Assembly: GCF_036379515.1 (NCBI RefSeq)
Contig: NZ_DASVGN010000031.1
Coordinates: 124,001-188,000 of the forward strand
Length of the DNA: 64,000 nucleotides
Reading direction: 5' to 3'
Source of the DNA: Castellaniella sp036379515
Lineage (GTDB): Bacteria > Pseudomonadota > Gammaproteobacteria > Burkholderiales > Burkholderiaceae_B
The position numbers and the translations under genes are program-made. The notes beneath the pieces are model-generated. The model worked only from the letters and a program-made list of their open reading frames with translations. It had not been told where the DNA came from and ran no database searches. Shown here piece by piece: positions 43,575 through 52,359 of this stretch (the stretch's first letter is position 1; each line of letters starts with the position of its first letter).

Positions 43575-44272
43575 TGCTGAAGCTAGAATCCATCCATACC
43601 TATTACGGTCACAGCCACATTCTTCAAGGGGTCAGCCTGGAGGTACAGGAAGGCGAAACCGTCACCTTGCTGGGGCGCAACGGCGCGGGCAAAACGACCA
43701 CCTTGCGCAGCATCATGGGCCTGACTCCCGCGAGCGAAGGCCAAATTCGTTTTGCAGGCGCAGACATCACGCGCGACAAGACCTTTCGCATCGCGCGCGC
43801 TGGGCTCGCCTTCGTTCCCAGCGGGCGGCGAATCTTCAGCGAACTCACCGTACGCGAAAATCTTTTGCTGTACCTGCGCCAGGCAGCCGGCAGTACCGAT
43901 GGCTGGGGCATCGACCGTGTCTACAAGATCTTTCCCAAGCTCGCCGAACTCGATACCCGCAAAGCCGGCTTTCTGAGTGGCGGCGAACAGCAGATGCTCA
44001 AACTGGGTCGTGCGCTGGTGGCCAATCCAAAGATGCTTCTGCTTGACGAACTTACTGAAGGCCTGGCCCCCGCCATCGTCGATGATCTGGGCGACTGGCT
44101 GCGTCTGCTCAAGCGCGAAGGCTTCAGCATGCTGGTGTGCGAACAAAATGCCCTGTTTGCACTGGAACTCGCCGACCGAGGCTACATCATCGAAAAAGGC
44201 CAGATCCGCCACGAAGGCCTGGCAACCGACCTGCGCGGCAGCCCCGAAATCATGAAATACCTGGGCATTTAA
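43574..44272 (+). CDS. livF: branched-chain amino acid ABC transporter ATP-binding protein LivF
   Basis: Second ATPase, 232 residues, the usual LivF size. Walker A is LGRNGAGKTTTLRSIMG, the signature is LSGGEQQMLKLGRALV, and Walker B is MLLLDELTEGLAP. The LivF-type IARAGLAFVPSGRRIFSELT segment is present. Last gene of the liv operon; 518 bases then separate it from ilvB. Confidence 0.93.
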   Translation: MLKLESIHTYYGHSHILQGVSLEVQEGETVTLLGRNGAGKTTTLRSIMGLTPASEGQIRFAGADITRDKTFRIARAGLAFVPSGRRIFSELTVRENLLLYLRQAAGSTDGWGIDRVYKIFPKLAELDTRKAGFLSGGEQQMLKLGRALVANPKMLLLDELTEGLAPAIVDDLGDWLRLLKREGFSMLVCEQNALFALELADRGYIIEKGQIRHEGLATDLRGSPEIMKYLGI

Positions 44273-44464
44273 GGTCATCGCAGCCTCTGGGATATCGTGC
44301 TGCAGGCGGCTGCTGCAGGGGCCGCTGACGTGATGTGGAACGTCGGGAGTGCCAGGGGTCGCTACAGCGCTCACCGTGCTGGAACCGTGTTGGCGGCCCC
44401 ACGATGCCGACCGCTTATCAAATCCCCAATGACTCCTCTCTGCCCGGGCCCTCGCTTGCGGCAA

Positions 44465-44509
44465 ATGTTGCAATGCATTAAATTAATCCCCTCGGTCTGC
44501 CGCATCTAG
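44465..44509 (+). CDS. putative ilv leader peptide
   Basis: A 14-codon frame reading MLQCIKLIPSVCRI. Six codons are for branched-chain residues (Leu2, Ile5, Leu7, Ile8, Val11, Ile14), and the stop lies inside the following hairpin, as in attenuators of amino acid operons. Against it: no good ribosome binding site, and a possible -10 (TTAAAT, 44478-44483) inside the frame. Confidence 0.4.
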   Translation: MLQCIKLIPSVCRI

Positions 44510-44517
44510 GCAGGCCG
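44493..44517 (+). promoter_or_regulatory. leader hairpin before ilvB
   Basis: CGGTCTGCC (44493-44501) pairs with GGCAGGCCG (44509-44517) with one G-U pair. The leader-peptide stop TAG (44507-44509) is in its loop and 3' arm. Confidence 0.5.
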
Positions 44518-44528
44518 ATCAGGTTACC

Positions 44529-44551
44529 AACCGGGCGACGTGCCCGGTTTT
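44529..44551 (+). terminator. intrinsic terminator in the ilv leader (possible attenuator)
   Basis: AACCGGGC (44529-44536), loop GACGT, GCCCGGTT (44542-44549) and a TTTT run. It lies 240 bases before ilvB and 257 after livF, so it fits an attenuator better than a livF terminator. Confidence 0.6.
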
Positions 44552-44790
44552 CAAGCCTGTCCAATGCTTCGCAGACCGCCACAAGCGACGTCGGAAGCGT
44601 CCGTTTCTACCTCCCGCGCTTTTAAAGCGCTCGTGTCTTGTGCCAAGGGGTGCAGATCGGTCCTGTGGGGTATCCGGGCAAAGCGGTTCCGTGAATCGCC
44701 AAGCGCCAGATATGTCGTGGATCACCGGTCATGGCCCAGATCATTCTCCGATCGCTTGGTGTGAAGCACTGGTTACGAAAGGAACCCATC

Positions 44791-46512
44791 ATGGAACTCA
44801 ATGGCGCCGACATCGTCGTGCGTTGTCTGATCGAGGAAGGCGTAGACCATGTATTTGGCTACCCTGGCGGTGCCGTCCTCTACATCTACGACTCCATCTA
44901 CAAGCAAGATAAATTTCAGCACATCCTCGTGCGACACGAGCAGGCGGCAGTTCATGCGGCCGATGCGTATTCCCGATCTTCCGACAAAGTAGGCGTCTGC
45001 CTGGTGACCAGCGGTCCTGGCGTGACCAATGCCGTGACAGGTATTGCCACAGCCTACATGGATTCGATTCCCATGGTCATCATCAGTGGCCAGGTACCTA
45101 CCCATGCAATCGGGCAAGACGCTTTTCAGGAATGCGACACGGTGGGCATCACGCGGCCTTGCGTCAAACACAATTACCTTGTGCGCGACGTCAAGGATCT
45201 GGCCGAGACCTTGCGCCGCGCCTTCTACATCGCGCGCTCGGGGCGTCCTGGTCCCGTGCTGGTCGACATCCCCAAAGACGTTTCGGTCGCAACCTGCAAA
45301 TTCATGCCCAAGCGAGGCCCGACGCAGTTGCGTTCGTACGCCCCTGTTACCAAGGGTCATCAGGGGCAGATCAAGAAGGCTGTGCAACTGTTGCTCGCAG
45401 CCGAGCGTCCCATGATTTATGCGGGCGGCGGTGTGGTGCTGTCCAATGCCTCTGACGAACTGCGCAAGCTGGTTCGCGTCACGGGTGCGCCTTGCACCAC
45501 TACGCTCATGGGTTTGGGGGCTTATCCGGGCACCGACGAAAAATTCGTGGGCATGCCGGGCATGCACGGTACATACGAAGCCAACATGGCCATGCAGAAC
45601 AGCGACGTGTTGATTGGCATTGGCGTGCGTTTCGATGATCGTGTGATTGGCAATCCGCGCAATTTTGCGCAGGTGCCCCGCAAGGTGGTCCACATCGATA
45701 TCGATCCGTCGTCCATCTCCAAGCGGGTGAAGGTCGACGTGCCTATCGTGGGTGACGTCAAAGAAGTCCTGCAGGACCTGATTGGTCTGTATGCGCAGGC
45801 GCTGGCCGAAGAGAGCGGCACCGAACATCGGCTGGACGATTGGTGGAAGCAGATCGACACCTGGCGGGCCCGCAAGTGCATGGAGTACGAACACTCCGAT
45901 TCGGTGATCAAGCCACAGTTCGTGATTCAGAAGCTCTGGGAAGTCACGCGCGGCCAGGCTTTTGTGACGTCCGACGTGGGGCAGCACCAAATGTGGGCGG
46001 CTCAGTACTATCCGTTTGCGGAGCCGCGGCGCTGGATCAATTCCGGTGGTCTGGGCACCATGGGGGTGGGTTTGCCATTCGCCATGGGGGTGCAGATGGC
46101 CAATCCAGGTCGTGACGTGGCGGTGATCACCGGAGAAGGCTCCATCCAGATGAACATCCAGGAGCTCTCTACCTGCAAGCAGTACCGGCTCACTCCCAAG
46201 ATTCTGTGCCTGAACAACCGCTATCTGGGCATGGTGAGGCAGTGGCAGCAGATCGAATATGGCTCCCGCTATTCCGAGACCTATGTCGAGGCCCTGCCTG
46301 ATTTCGTCAAGCTGGCCGAAAGCTACGGCCACATCGGACTGCAGATCGAAAAGCCGGCAGACGTCGAACCGGCGCTGCGCGAGGCATTCACCAAGCACAA
46401 AGACCGCCTGGTGTTCATGAATTTCATCACCGATCAGACTGAGAACGTCTGGCCCATGGTCAAGGCTGGGAAGGGCTTGACTGAAATGCTGCTGGGTTCC
46501 GAGGATCTGTGA
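44791..46512 (+). CDS. ilvB: acetolactate synthase large (catalytic) subunit
   Basis: ThDP- and FAD-dependent enzyme that makes 2-acetolactate or 2-aceto-2-hydroxybutyrate, the first common step to valine, leucine and isoleucine. The 573-residue protein has the catalytic Glu in LVRHEQAAVHAADAYSR (about residue 50), RPGPVLVDIPKDV, and the ThDP/Mg motif ITGEGSIQMNIQELSTC (GEG rather than the more common GDG) through CLNNRYLGMVRQWQ. AAAGGA is seven bases before the ATG at 44791; an in-frame upstream ATG at 44731 is not needed. First gene of ilvB-ilvH-ilvC. Confidence 0.96.
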   Translation: MELNGADIVVRCLIEEGVDHVFGYPGGAVLYIYDSIYKQDKFQHILVRHEQAAVHAADAYSRSSDKVGVCLVTSGPGVTNAVTGIATAYMDSIPMVIISGQVPTHAIGQDAFQECDTVGITRPCVKHNYLVRDVKDLAETLRRAFYIARSGRPGPVLVDIPKDVSVATCKFMPKRGPTQLRSYAPVTKGHQGQIKKAVQLLLAAERPMIYAGGGVVLSNASDELRKLVRVTGAPCTTTLMGLGAYPGTDEKFVGMPGMHGTYEANMAMQNSDVLIGIGVRFDDRVIGNPRNFAQVPRKVVHIDIDPSSISKRVKVDVPIVGDVKEVLQDLIGLYAQALAEESGTEHRLDDWWKQIDTWRARKCMEYEHSDSVIKPQFVIQKLWEVTRGQAFVTSDVGQHQMWAAQYYPFAEPRRWINSGGLGTMGVGLPFAMGVQMANPGRDVAVITGEGSIQMNIQELSTCKQYRLTPKILCLNNRYLGMVRQWQQIEYGSRYSETYVEALPDFVKLAESYGHIGLQIEKPADVEPALREAFTKHKDRLVFMNFITDQTENVWPMVKAGKGLTEMLLGSEDL

Positions 46513-46522
46513 GGAAAAAATC

Positions 46523-47014
46523 ATGAAACACGTCATTTCCGTATTGCTCGAAAATGAACCTGGCGCGCTGTCGCGCGTGGTCGGGCTGTTCTCGGCCCGG
46601 GGCTACAACATCGAGACCCTGACCGTGGCTCCGACTGAAGATGCCACGCTGTCGCGCATGACGATTGTCACCGTGGGCTCGGATGAGATTGTCGAACAGA
46701 TCACCAAGCACTTGAATCGCCTGGTCGACGTGGTGAAGGTAGTGGATCTGTCGGAAGGGCCCCATGTCGAACGTGAGCTCATGCTCATCAAGGTGCGCGC
46801 GGTCGGTAAGGAACGCGAAGAGATGAAGCGCATGGCCGAGATCTTTCGAGGCCGCATCATCGACGTCACGGACAAGACCTACACCATCGAGCTGACCGGG
46901 GTGCAGGACAAGATCGCGGCCTTTATCGGTGCGCTGGACCGCAGCGCCATCCTGGAAACCGTCCGTACAGGCGTTTCGGGGGTGGGGCGTGGCGAACGCG
47001 TCCTCAAGCTCTGA
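46523..47014 (+). CDS. ilvH: acetolactate synthase small (regulatory) subunit
   Basis: Regulatory subunit of 163 residues that activates IlvB and confers valine feedback inhibition. The N-terminal ACT domain (residues 3-78) has SVLLENEPGALSRVVGLFSA and GYNIETLTVAPTED; the C-terminal domain follows with RELMLIKVRA and IDVTDKTYTIELTG. It starts ten bases after ilvB with GAGGA upstream. Confidence 0.97.
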   Translation: MKHVISVLLENEPGALSRVVGLFSARGYNIETLTVAPTEDATLSRMTIVTVGSDEIVEQITKHLNRLVDVVKVVDLSEGPHVERELMLIKVRAVGKEREEMKRMAEIFRGRIIDVTDKTYTIELTGVQDKIAAFIGALDRSAILETVRTGVSGVGRGERVLKL

Positions 47015-47069
47015 GTCCCTCATTCAAACCCCTCATTCTTTAGAATCACAAAAATCTACGGAGTACACA

Positions 47070-48086
47070 ATGAAAGTTTTTTACGACAAAGACTGTGACC
47101 TGTCCCTCATCAAGGGCAAGCAAGTCGCCATCATCGGTTATGGTTCGCAAGGCCATGCGCATGCGCTGAATCTGCATGATTCGGGTGTGCACGTCACCGT
47201 GGGTCTGCGCAAAGGCGGTGCTTCCTGGCACAAGGCCGTGAACGCAGGCCTGGAAGTCAAGGAAGTTGCCGAGGCCGTCAAGGGCGCCGACGTGGTCATG
47301 ATGCTGTTGCCTGACGAGCACATTGCCCAGGTCTATCGCAGCCAGATTGCCGACAACATGAAGGCGGGTGCCGCGCTGGCGTTTGCGCACGGGTTCAATA
47401 TCCACTATGGCCAGATCGTGCCGCGTGCCGACATCGACGTCATCATGATTGCGCCGAAGGCGCCAGGCCACACGGTGCGCAGCACCTACACCCAAGGCGG
47501 CGGCGTTCCGATGCTGATCGCCGTGCATCAGGATCATTCCGGCAAAGCCCGCGACATCGCATTGTCGTACACCATGGCCAATGGTGGTGGTCGTGCCGGC
47601 ATCATCGAAACCAGCTTCCGCGAAGAAACCGAAACCGACTTGTTCGGCGAACAGGCGGTGCTGTGTGGCGGGGCAGTCGAGCTCATCAAGGCCGGCTTCC
47701 AGACGCTGGTCAATGCCGGGTACGCTCCTGAAATGGCTTATTTCGAGTGCTGCCACGAACTCAAGCTCATCGTCGACCTGATCTACGAAGGCGGCATTGC
47801 CAACATGAACTACTCGATTTCCAACAATGCGGAATTTGGTGAGTACGTCAGTGGCCCGCGCGTCGTGAACGACGAGTCGCGCGCTGCCATGCGTGACGTG
47901 CTGCACGATATCCAGACGGGTGTGTACGCCAAGAAGTTCATCCTGGAAAATGCGGCAGGTGCGCCAGAACTCTCTTCACGTCGCCGTCTGACGTCCGAAC
48001 TGCAAATCGAACAGGTGGGCGGCAAGCTGCGGGCCATGATGCCCTGGATCGCGGCACATAAGCTGGTAGATCAGAGCAAGAACTAA
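47070..48086 (+). CDS. ilvC: ketol-acid reductoisomerase (NADP+)
   Basis: Second enzyme of valine/isoleucine synthesis; it isomerises and reduces acetohydroxy acids with NADPH. The 338-residue, short class I form has the Rossmann motif VAIIGYGSQGHAHALNL at about residue 20, and the metal-binding Asp/Glu helix in ETSFREETETDLFGEQAVL. ATG 47070 fits the family MKVFYDKD start, with a CGGAG at about 47058-47062. It follows ilvH by 55 bases and is closed by a terminator at 48136-48166. Confidence 0.97.
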   Translation: MKVFYDKDCDLSLIKGKQVAIIGYGSQGHAHALNLHDSGVHVTVGLRKGGASWHKAVNAGLEVKEVAEAVKGADVVMMLLPDEHIAQVYRSQIADNMKAGAALAFAHGFNIHYGQIVPRADIDVIMIAPKAPGHTVRSTYTQGGGVPMLIAVHQDHSGKARDIALSYTMANGGGRAGIIETSFREETETDLFGEQAVLCGGAVELIKAGFQTLVNAGYAPEMAYFECCHELKLIVDLIYEGGIANMNYSISNNAEFGEYVSGPRVVNDESRAAMRDVLHDIQTGVYAKKFILENAAGAPELSSRRRLTSELQIEQVGGKLRAMMPWIAAHKLVDQSKN

Positions 48087-48135
48087 GCAGTGACGTTTGC
48101 GGAGCCCGTCCCAGAGAAGGGCTTTGCAGCAGTGG

Positions 48136-48166
48136 GGGCCAGGTCTCGTTGGGACCTGGCCCTTTT
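48136..48166 (+). terminator. intrinsic terminator after ilvC
   Basis: GGGCCAGGTC (48136-48145) pairs perfectly with GACCTGGCCC (48153-48162), followed by TTTTCC. It separates ilvBHC from psd-pssA. Confidence 0.85.
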
Positions 48167-48200
48167 CCTTACCCTGAATTAGGTTATCCTTGCGCCTATC

Positions 48201-48881
48201 ATGAGAACTCCTCCTTATCCGCACCCGCTGATCGCCCGAGAAGGCTGGCCCATGCTGGCAGGCAGCGTCGTCGTATCGCTGCTCGTGGGGTTGTGGTCCG
48301 GCTGGATCGCCATCCCGTTCTGGATTTTCACCCTGTTCGCGCTGCAGTTCTTTCGCGACCCGGTGCGCGAAGCGCCCGAGGGCGATGGCCTGGTCCTTAG
48401 CCCTGCCGATGGTCGTATCGTCTGCGTTGAAGATGCGGCCGATCCTTATGCGGAAGACCGGCCTGCCGTGAAGATCAGCGTCTTCATGAACGTCTTCAAC
48501 GTGCATTCGAACCGGTGTCCGGTCGACGGTGAAGTGCAGTCGCTGACGTATTTTCCGGGCAAGTTCTTCAATGCGTCGCTCGATAAGGCCTCCCTGGAAA
48601 ATGAACGCAATGCCATGGTGCTGCGCACGGCCGATGGCCAGCTCGTGACGGCTGTACAGGTGGCAGGTTTGGTGGCCAAACGGATTCTTTGTCACGCGCG
48701 CATTGGCCAGAATTTGTATGCCGGGCAACGCTATGGCTTCATCCGCTTTGGGTCGCGCGTGGACGTATACTTGCCCCCAGGCTCCCGCCCCAGGGTGGCC
48801 ATTGGCGACAAAGTTCATGCGACCCATACGGTGCTTGCCGAACTGCCTGTCGTCTCACAAGAAGATGAATCCCGTGTCTGA
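48201..48881 (+). CDS. psd: phosphatidylserine decarboxylase proenzyme
   Basis: Membrane-associated pyruvoyl enzyme that turns phosphatidylserine into phosphatidylethanolamine. The 226-residue protein is of the short type. One or two N-terminal membrane segments (about 15-50) precede the core with FMNVFNVHSNRCPVDG. Self-cleavage at Gly-Ser in RFGSRVDVYLPPGS, near residue 184, would yield the pyruvoyl group. The ATG at 48201 starts ten or so bases after an A+T-rich patch and lies 35 bases past the ilvC terminator. The 3' end overlaps the pssA start by 17 bases. Confidence 0.94.
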   Translation: MRTPPYPHPLIAREGWPMLAGSVVVSLLVGLWSGWIAIPFWIFTLFALQFFRDPVREAPEGDGLVLSPADGRIVCVEDAADPYAEDRPAVKISVFMNVFNVHSNRCPVDGEVQSLTYFPGKFFNASLDKASLENERNAMVLRTADGQLVTAVQVAGLVAKRILCHARIGQNLYAGQRYGFIRFGSRVDVYLPPGSRPRVAIGDKVHATHTVLAELPVVSQEDESRV

Positions 48882-49668
48882 ATCCTTACCTGATGAGCCT
48901 CAGCGGCGTCGCAGCATTTACCTGCTGCCAAACGCCTTTACCACCGCCAATCTGTTCGCTGGCTTTTACGCCGTTGTGCAGGCGATGAACCACAATTTCG
49001 AGGTTGCGGCCATTGCCGTGTTCCTCGCCATGGTGTTCGACAGCATGGATGGCCGGGTGGCGCGCCTGACGCATACCCAGTCTGTATTTGGCGAACAATA
49101 CGATTCACTGGCCGACATGATGTCTTTCGGCATGGCCCCGGCCTTGGTCATGTATGAATGGTCACTCCGTGGTCTGGGACGCTGGGGCTGGCTGGCGGCG
49201 TTCGTGTATGTCGTGGGTGCCGCTTTGCGGTTGGCGCGTTTCAACGCCAATATCGGCAAGATCGACAAACAGTATTTTCAGGGCTTGCCCAGCCCGGCTG
49301 CAGCAGCGCTGGTGGCGGGTTTCGTGTGGTTGTCGGTCGACAACAAGCTGTCGCTTTCCGATGGTTTCGTGCCTTGGGCCGCCTTTGGGCTGACGGTCTA
49401 CGCGGGCATCTCCATGGTGTCCAATGCACCGTTCTTCAGTGGCAAATCCTTTGCCCTGGGGCGCAGCGTGCCGTTCTGGGTCATGATCGTTCTGGTGGCA
49501 GTATTCGTGTTCGTCTCCAGCGACCCCCCAGTGGTGCTTTTTGGGCTGTTCATCTTGTATAGCGTATCGGGCTGGCTCACCTGGATCTGGCGAGTGCGGC
49601 GCGCGCGTCGGCTGGGGCAGCGTATGCGAAATGGCGCTGATGCGTCCGATGATGACGAGCCGTCCTGA
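48865..49668 (+). CDS. pssA: CDP-diacylglycerol--serine O-phosphatidyltransferase
   Basis: Inner-membrane enzyme that makes phosphatidylserine, the substrate of Psd encoded just before it. The 267-residue protein has about eight helices and the CDP-alcohol phosphotransferase motif DGRVARLTHTQSVFGEQYDS with the following LAD (Asp pairs for metal binding, residues about 65-88). It belongs to the multi-pass PssA type, not the soluble E. coli type. ATG 48865 fits the family start and overlaps psd. Confidence 0.95.
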   Translation: MNPVSESLPDEPQRRRSIYLLPNAFTTANLFAGFYAVVQAMNHNFEVAAIAVFLAMVFDSMDGRVARLTHTQSVFGEQYDSLADMMSFGMAPALVMYEWSLRGLGRWGWLAAFVYVVGAALRLARFNANIGKIDKQYFQGLPSPAAAALVAGFVWLSVDNKLSLSDGFVPWAAFGLTVYAGISMVSNAPFFSGKSFALGRSVPFWVMIVLVAVFVFVSSDPPVVLFGLFILYSVSGWLTWIWRVRRARRLGQRMRNGADASDDDEPS

Positions 49669-49698
49669 CGCCATCAGGCGCAGGGTGGGGCGATCCGC

Positions 49699-49704
49699 TA
49701 TAAT
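49699..49704 (+). promoter_or_regulatory. consensus -10 box before rpsO
   Basis: A perfect TATAAT lies 92 bases before rpsO. No matching -35 is seen. A terminator-like hairpin begins eight bases downstream, near the expected start of transcription. Confidence 0.5.
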
Positions 49705-49711
49705 GTGACCC

Positions 49712-49737
49712 GCGCACGCAATCGCGTGCGCTTTTTT
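49712..49737 (+). terminator. intrinsic terminator between pssA and rpsO
   Basis: GCGCACGC (49712-49719), loop AATC, GCGTGCGC (49724-49731) and TTTTTT. It either ends psd-pssA or sits at the very 5' end of the rpsO transcript. Confidence 0.8.
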
Positions 49738-49790
49738 CTCACCCACGGTTGCACGCCTCGGTGCTGCCGCTTGTATCAGAGGTTCATTGC

Positions 49791-50060
49791 ATGTCTGTTG
49801 CAGATATCGTCAAGTCTGACATCGTTGCGCAATTTCAGCGCGTCGCCGGTGACACCGGTTCTCCTGAAGTCCAGGTCGCCTTGCTGACCGCTCGTATCAA
49901 CGAGCTTACCGGCCATTTCAAGATTCACACCAAAGATCACCACTCCCGCCGTGGCCTTCTGCGCATGGTGAGCCGCCGCCGCAAGTTGCTCGACTACCTG
50001 AAGGGTAGCAAGCCGGATTCGTACCGCGCGTTGATCGAAAAACTCGGCCTGCGCAAGTAA
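49791..50060 (+). CDS. rpsO: 30S ribosomal protein S15
   Basis: Primary 16S rRNA-binding protein of the small subunit, 89 residues, the universal length. Hallmarks are DTGSPEVQVALLTARINELT and HHSRRGLLRMVSRRRKLLDY. The ATG at 49791 is set by the family's short N terminus; an in-frame ATG at 49749 would add 14 residues. It forms the conserved rpsO-pnp pair, separated by a terminator that probably gives partial read-through. Confidence 0.98.
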   Translation: MSVADIVKSDIVAQFQRVAGDTGSPEVQVALLTARINELTGHFKIHTKDHHSRRGLLRMVSRRRKLLDYLKGSKPDSYRALIEKLGLRK

Positions 50061-50106
50061 TGCTGCGGGGTCTGCAAGGCCGCAAGGCCTGGCTCCCCCT
50101 TGTTTG

Positions 50107-50150
50107 AACCGTGTATGCCGCGATTTGAGGCGCGGGGTACACGGTTTTTT
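50107..50150 (+). terminator. terminator between rpsO and pnp
   Basis: AACCGTGTA (50107-50115) pairs with TACACGGTT (50138-50146), with further G+C pairs inside, and a run of T at 50145-50150. It ends 21 bases before pnp, so pnp expression needs read-through or its own promoter. Confidence 0.8.
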
Positions 50151-50171
50151 CGTAAGTAAAAGGAATAACCA

Positions 50172-52319
50172 ATGTTCAACAAAGTGAGCAAGTCGTTTCA
50201 GTACGGTGCCCACACGGTGGTGCTGGAAACGGGTGAGATCGCCCGTCAGGCCTCCGGTGCGGTGCTGGTGTCCGTGGATGACACCGTGGTGCTGGCGACG
50301 GTCGTGGGGGCCAAGACGGCCAAGCCGGGCCAAGACTTCTTCCCGCTGACAGTCGATTATGTTGAAAAGACCTACGCTGCCGGCAAGATTCCAGGTGGAT
50401 TCTTCAAGCGTGAAGGTAAACCGTCTGAAAAAGAAATCCTGACATCTCGACTGATTGATCGTCCGCTGCGCCCATTGTTCCCGGACGGCTTCTACAACGA
50501 AGTCCAGATCATCATCCATACCCTGTCGGTCAATCCTGAGATCGACCCTGATATCCCTGCCATGCTGGCTTCTTCTGCCGCATTGGCCATCTCGGGTATT
50601 CCATTCAACGGCCCGGTGGGCGGCATTCGTGTGGCGTATGTCAATGGTCAGTATGTCGCAAACCCCACGACGTCACAGCTGAAAGAATCCGAGCTGGATC
50701 TGGTGGTCGCTGGAACGGAAACGGCTGTGCTGATGGTCGAATCCGAGGCCAAGCAGCTTCCTGAAGACATCATGCTAGGTGCCGTGGTGTTTGGCCACGA
50801 GCAGATGCAAGTCGCCATCAGTGCGATTCACGACCTGGTCGCTGAGGCCGGCAAGCCCGAATGGGATTGGCAGCCGGCGCCGGTCAACGAGGCACTGTCC
50901 ACGGCTGTCCGTGCGGCGGCCTTCGACGAGCTCGAAGCGGTCTACAAGATTCACGACAAGCAAGAACGCACGACGGCGCTGCGCAAGACCTATGCCGATG
51001 TCAAGGCCAAGCTGGCCGAACATGCAGCAGCGCGCAGTGAATCGGCGCCTGACGAAGTTGAAGTCGAAAACCTGTTGTTCGCGCTCGAAGCTGAAATCGT
51101 GCGCGGCCGTATCCTGCGCGGTGAGCCCCGGATCGACGGGCGCGACACGCGCACCGTGCGTCCCATCAGCATCCGTTTGGGTGTGCTGCCGCGTGCTCAC
51201 GGCTCAGCCCTGTTCACGCGTGGTGAAACGCAATCGCTGGCGGTCACGACGCTGGGGACCAAGCAAGACGAACAAATCATCGATTCCATCATGGGTGAAT
51301 ACCGTGATCGTTTCATGATGCACTACAACATGCCGCCGTTCGCCACTGGGGAAACCGGGCGTTTTGGTGTGCCCAAGCGCCGCGAGATCGGTCACGGTCG
51401 TCTGGCCAAGCGCGCCCTGTTGGCCTTGCTGCCGCCGCCCGAAGAATTCCAGTACACCATTCGCGTGGTGTCGGAAATCATGGAGTCCAACGGTTCGTCG
51501 TCCATGGCGTCGGTGTGTGGGGGCTGCCTGTCGATGATGGATGCCGGCGTACCCATCAAGGATCACGTGGCGGGTGTGGCCATGGGCCTGATCAAGGACG
51601 GCAACAAGTTTGCCGTGCTGACGGACATCCTGGGTGATGAAGATCACCTGGGCGACATGGATTTCAAGGTGACGGGGACCGATCATGGGGTCACTGCGCT
51701 GCAGATGGACATCAAGATCCAGGGCATCACCAAGGAGATCATGCAGATCGCCCTGGCCCAAGCGCGCGAAGGCCGTTTGCACATCTTGCAAAAGATGCGT
51801 GACGCCATCAATGGTTCGCGGACCGAGTTGTCGGATTTTGCGCCGCGCATGCTGCAAATGAAGATCAATCCCGAGAAGATCCGCGACGTGATCGGCAAGG
51901 GTGGTGCGACGATCCGGGCCCTGACCGAAGAAACCGGCACGCACATCGACATCAGCGACGATGGCAACATCACGATTTCCAGTGCGGATCTGGATAAGGC
52001 TCACGAAGCCGAACGCCGCATCAAGGAACTCACGGCCGACGTCGAGGTGGGGCAAGAGTACCAGGGTACGGTGCAACGTCTGCTCGACTTCGGTGCCATC
52101 GTCCAGGTGCTGCCGGGTCGCGACGGCCTGCTGCACATCTCCGAAATCGCCAACTATCGCATTGCCGATATCAACGACGTGTTGAAGGTCGGGCAGTCGG
52201 TGCGGGTGAAGGTCATCGAGGCCGACGAACGTGGGCGTCTGCGCCTGTCGGTCAAGGCAATCGGTGGCATCGAAGCACAGGGTGGCCCCGCGGCGCCTAC
52301 GGCTTCACACGAACAGTAG
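50172..52319 (+). CDS. pnp: polyribonucleotide nucleotidyltransferase (PNPase)
   Basis: Phosphorolytic 3'-5' exoribonuclease of the RNA degradosome, trimeric. The 715-residue protein has two RNase PH domains (about 10-230 and 310-545), the second with the active-site GDMDFKVTGTDHGVTALQMD segment. A KH domain (MKINPEKIRDVIGKGGATIR, near 570) and an S1 domain (VGQEYQGTVQRLLDFGAIVQ, near 620) follow. AAAAGGA precedes the ATG. Confidence 0.98.
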   Translation: MFNKVSKSFQYGAHTVVLETGEIARQASGAVLVSVDDTVVLATVVGAKTAKPGQDFFPLTVDYVEKTYAAGKIPGGFFKREGKPSEKEILTSRLIDRPLRPLFPDGFYNEVQIIIHTLSVNPEIDPDIPAMLASSAALAISGIPFNGPVGGIRVAYVNGQYVANPTTSQLKESELDLVVAGTETAVLMVESEAKQLPEDIMLGAVVFGHEQMQVAISAIHDLVAEAGKPEWDWQPAPVNEALSTAVRAAAFDELEAVYKIHDKQERTTALRKTYADVKAKLAEHAAARSESAPDEVEVENLLFALEAEIVRGRILRGEPRIDGRDTRTVRPISIRLGVLPRAHGSALFTRGETQSLAVTTLGTKQDEQIIDSIMGEYRDRFMMHYNMPPFATGETGRFGVPKRREIGHGRLAKRALLALLPPPEEFQYTIRVVSEIMESNGSSSMASVCGGCLSMMDAGVPIKDHVAGVAMGLIKDGNKFAVLTDILGDEDHLGDMDFKVTGTDHGVTALQMDIKIQGITKEIMQIALAQAREGRLHILQKMRDAINGSRTELSDFAPRMLQMKINPEKIRDVIGKGGATIRALTEETGTHIDISDDGNITISSADLDKAHEAERRIKELTADVEVGQEYQGTVQRLLDFGAIVQVLPGRDGLLHISEIANYRIADINDVLKVGQSVRVKVIEADERGRLRLSVKAIGGIEAQGGPAAPTASHEQ

Positions 52320-52359
52320 GAAACAGTACGCGGCCCTCGCAAGGGGGCCGTTCTGAAGT

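Larger units (their letters stand above)
44273..44790 (+). other. 518-base region between livF and ilvB, ilv leader
   Basis: The first 190 bases hold no clear gene. The rest looks like a regulated leader: a 14-codon frame at 44465-44509, a hairpin at 44493-44517, an intrinsic terminator at 44529-44551, a GCGCTTT/AAAGCGC hairpin at 44616-44630, and AAAGGA at 44778-44783 for ilvB. Confidence 0.6.

Noticed and set aside
44773..46536. 587-codon open frame opposite ilvB
   Set aside because: It is an antisense shadow of ilvB caused by G+C-rich third codon positions; the protein is His- and Arg-rich with no family features.
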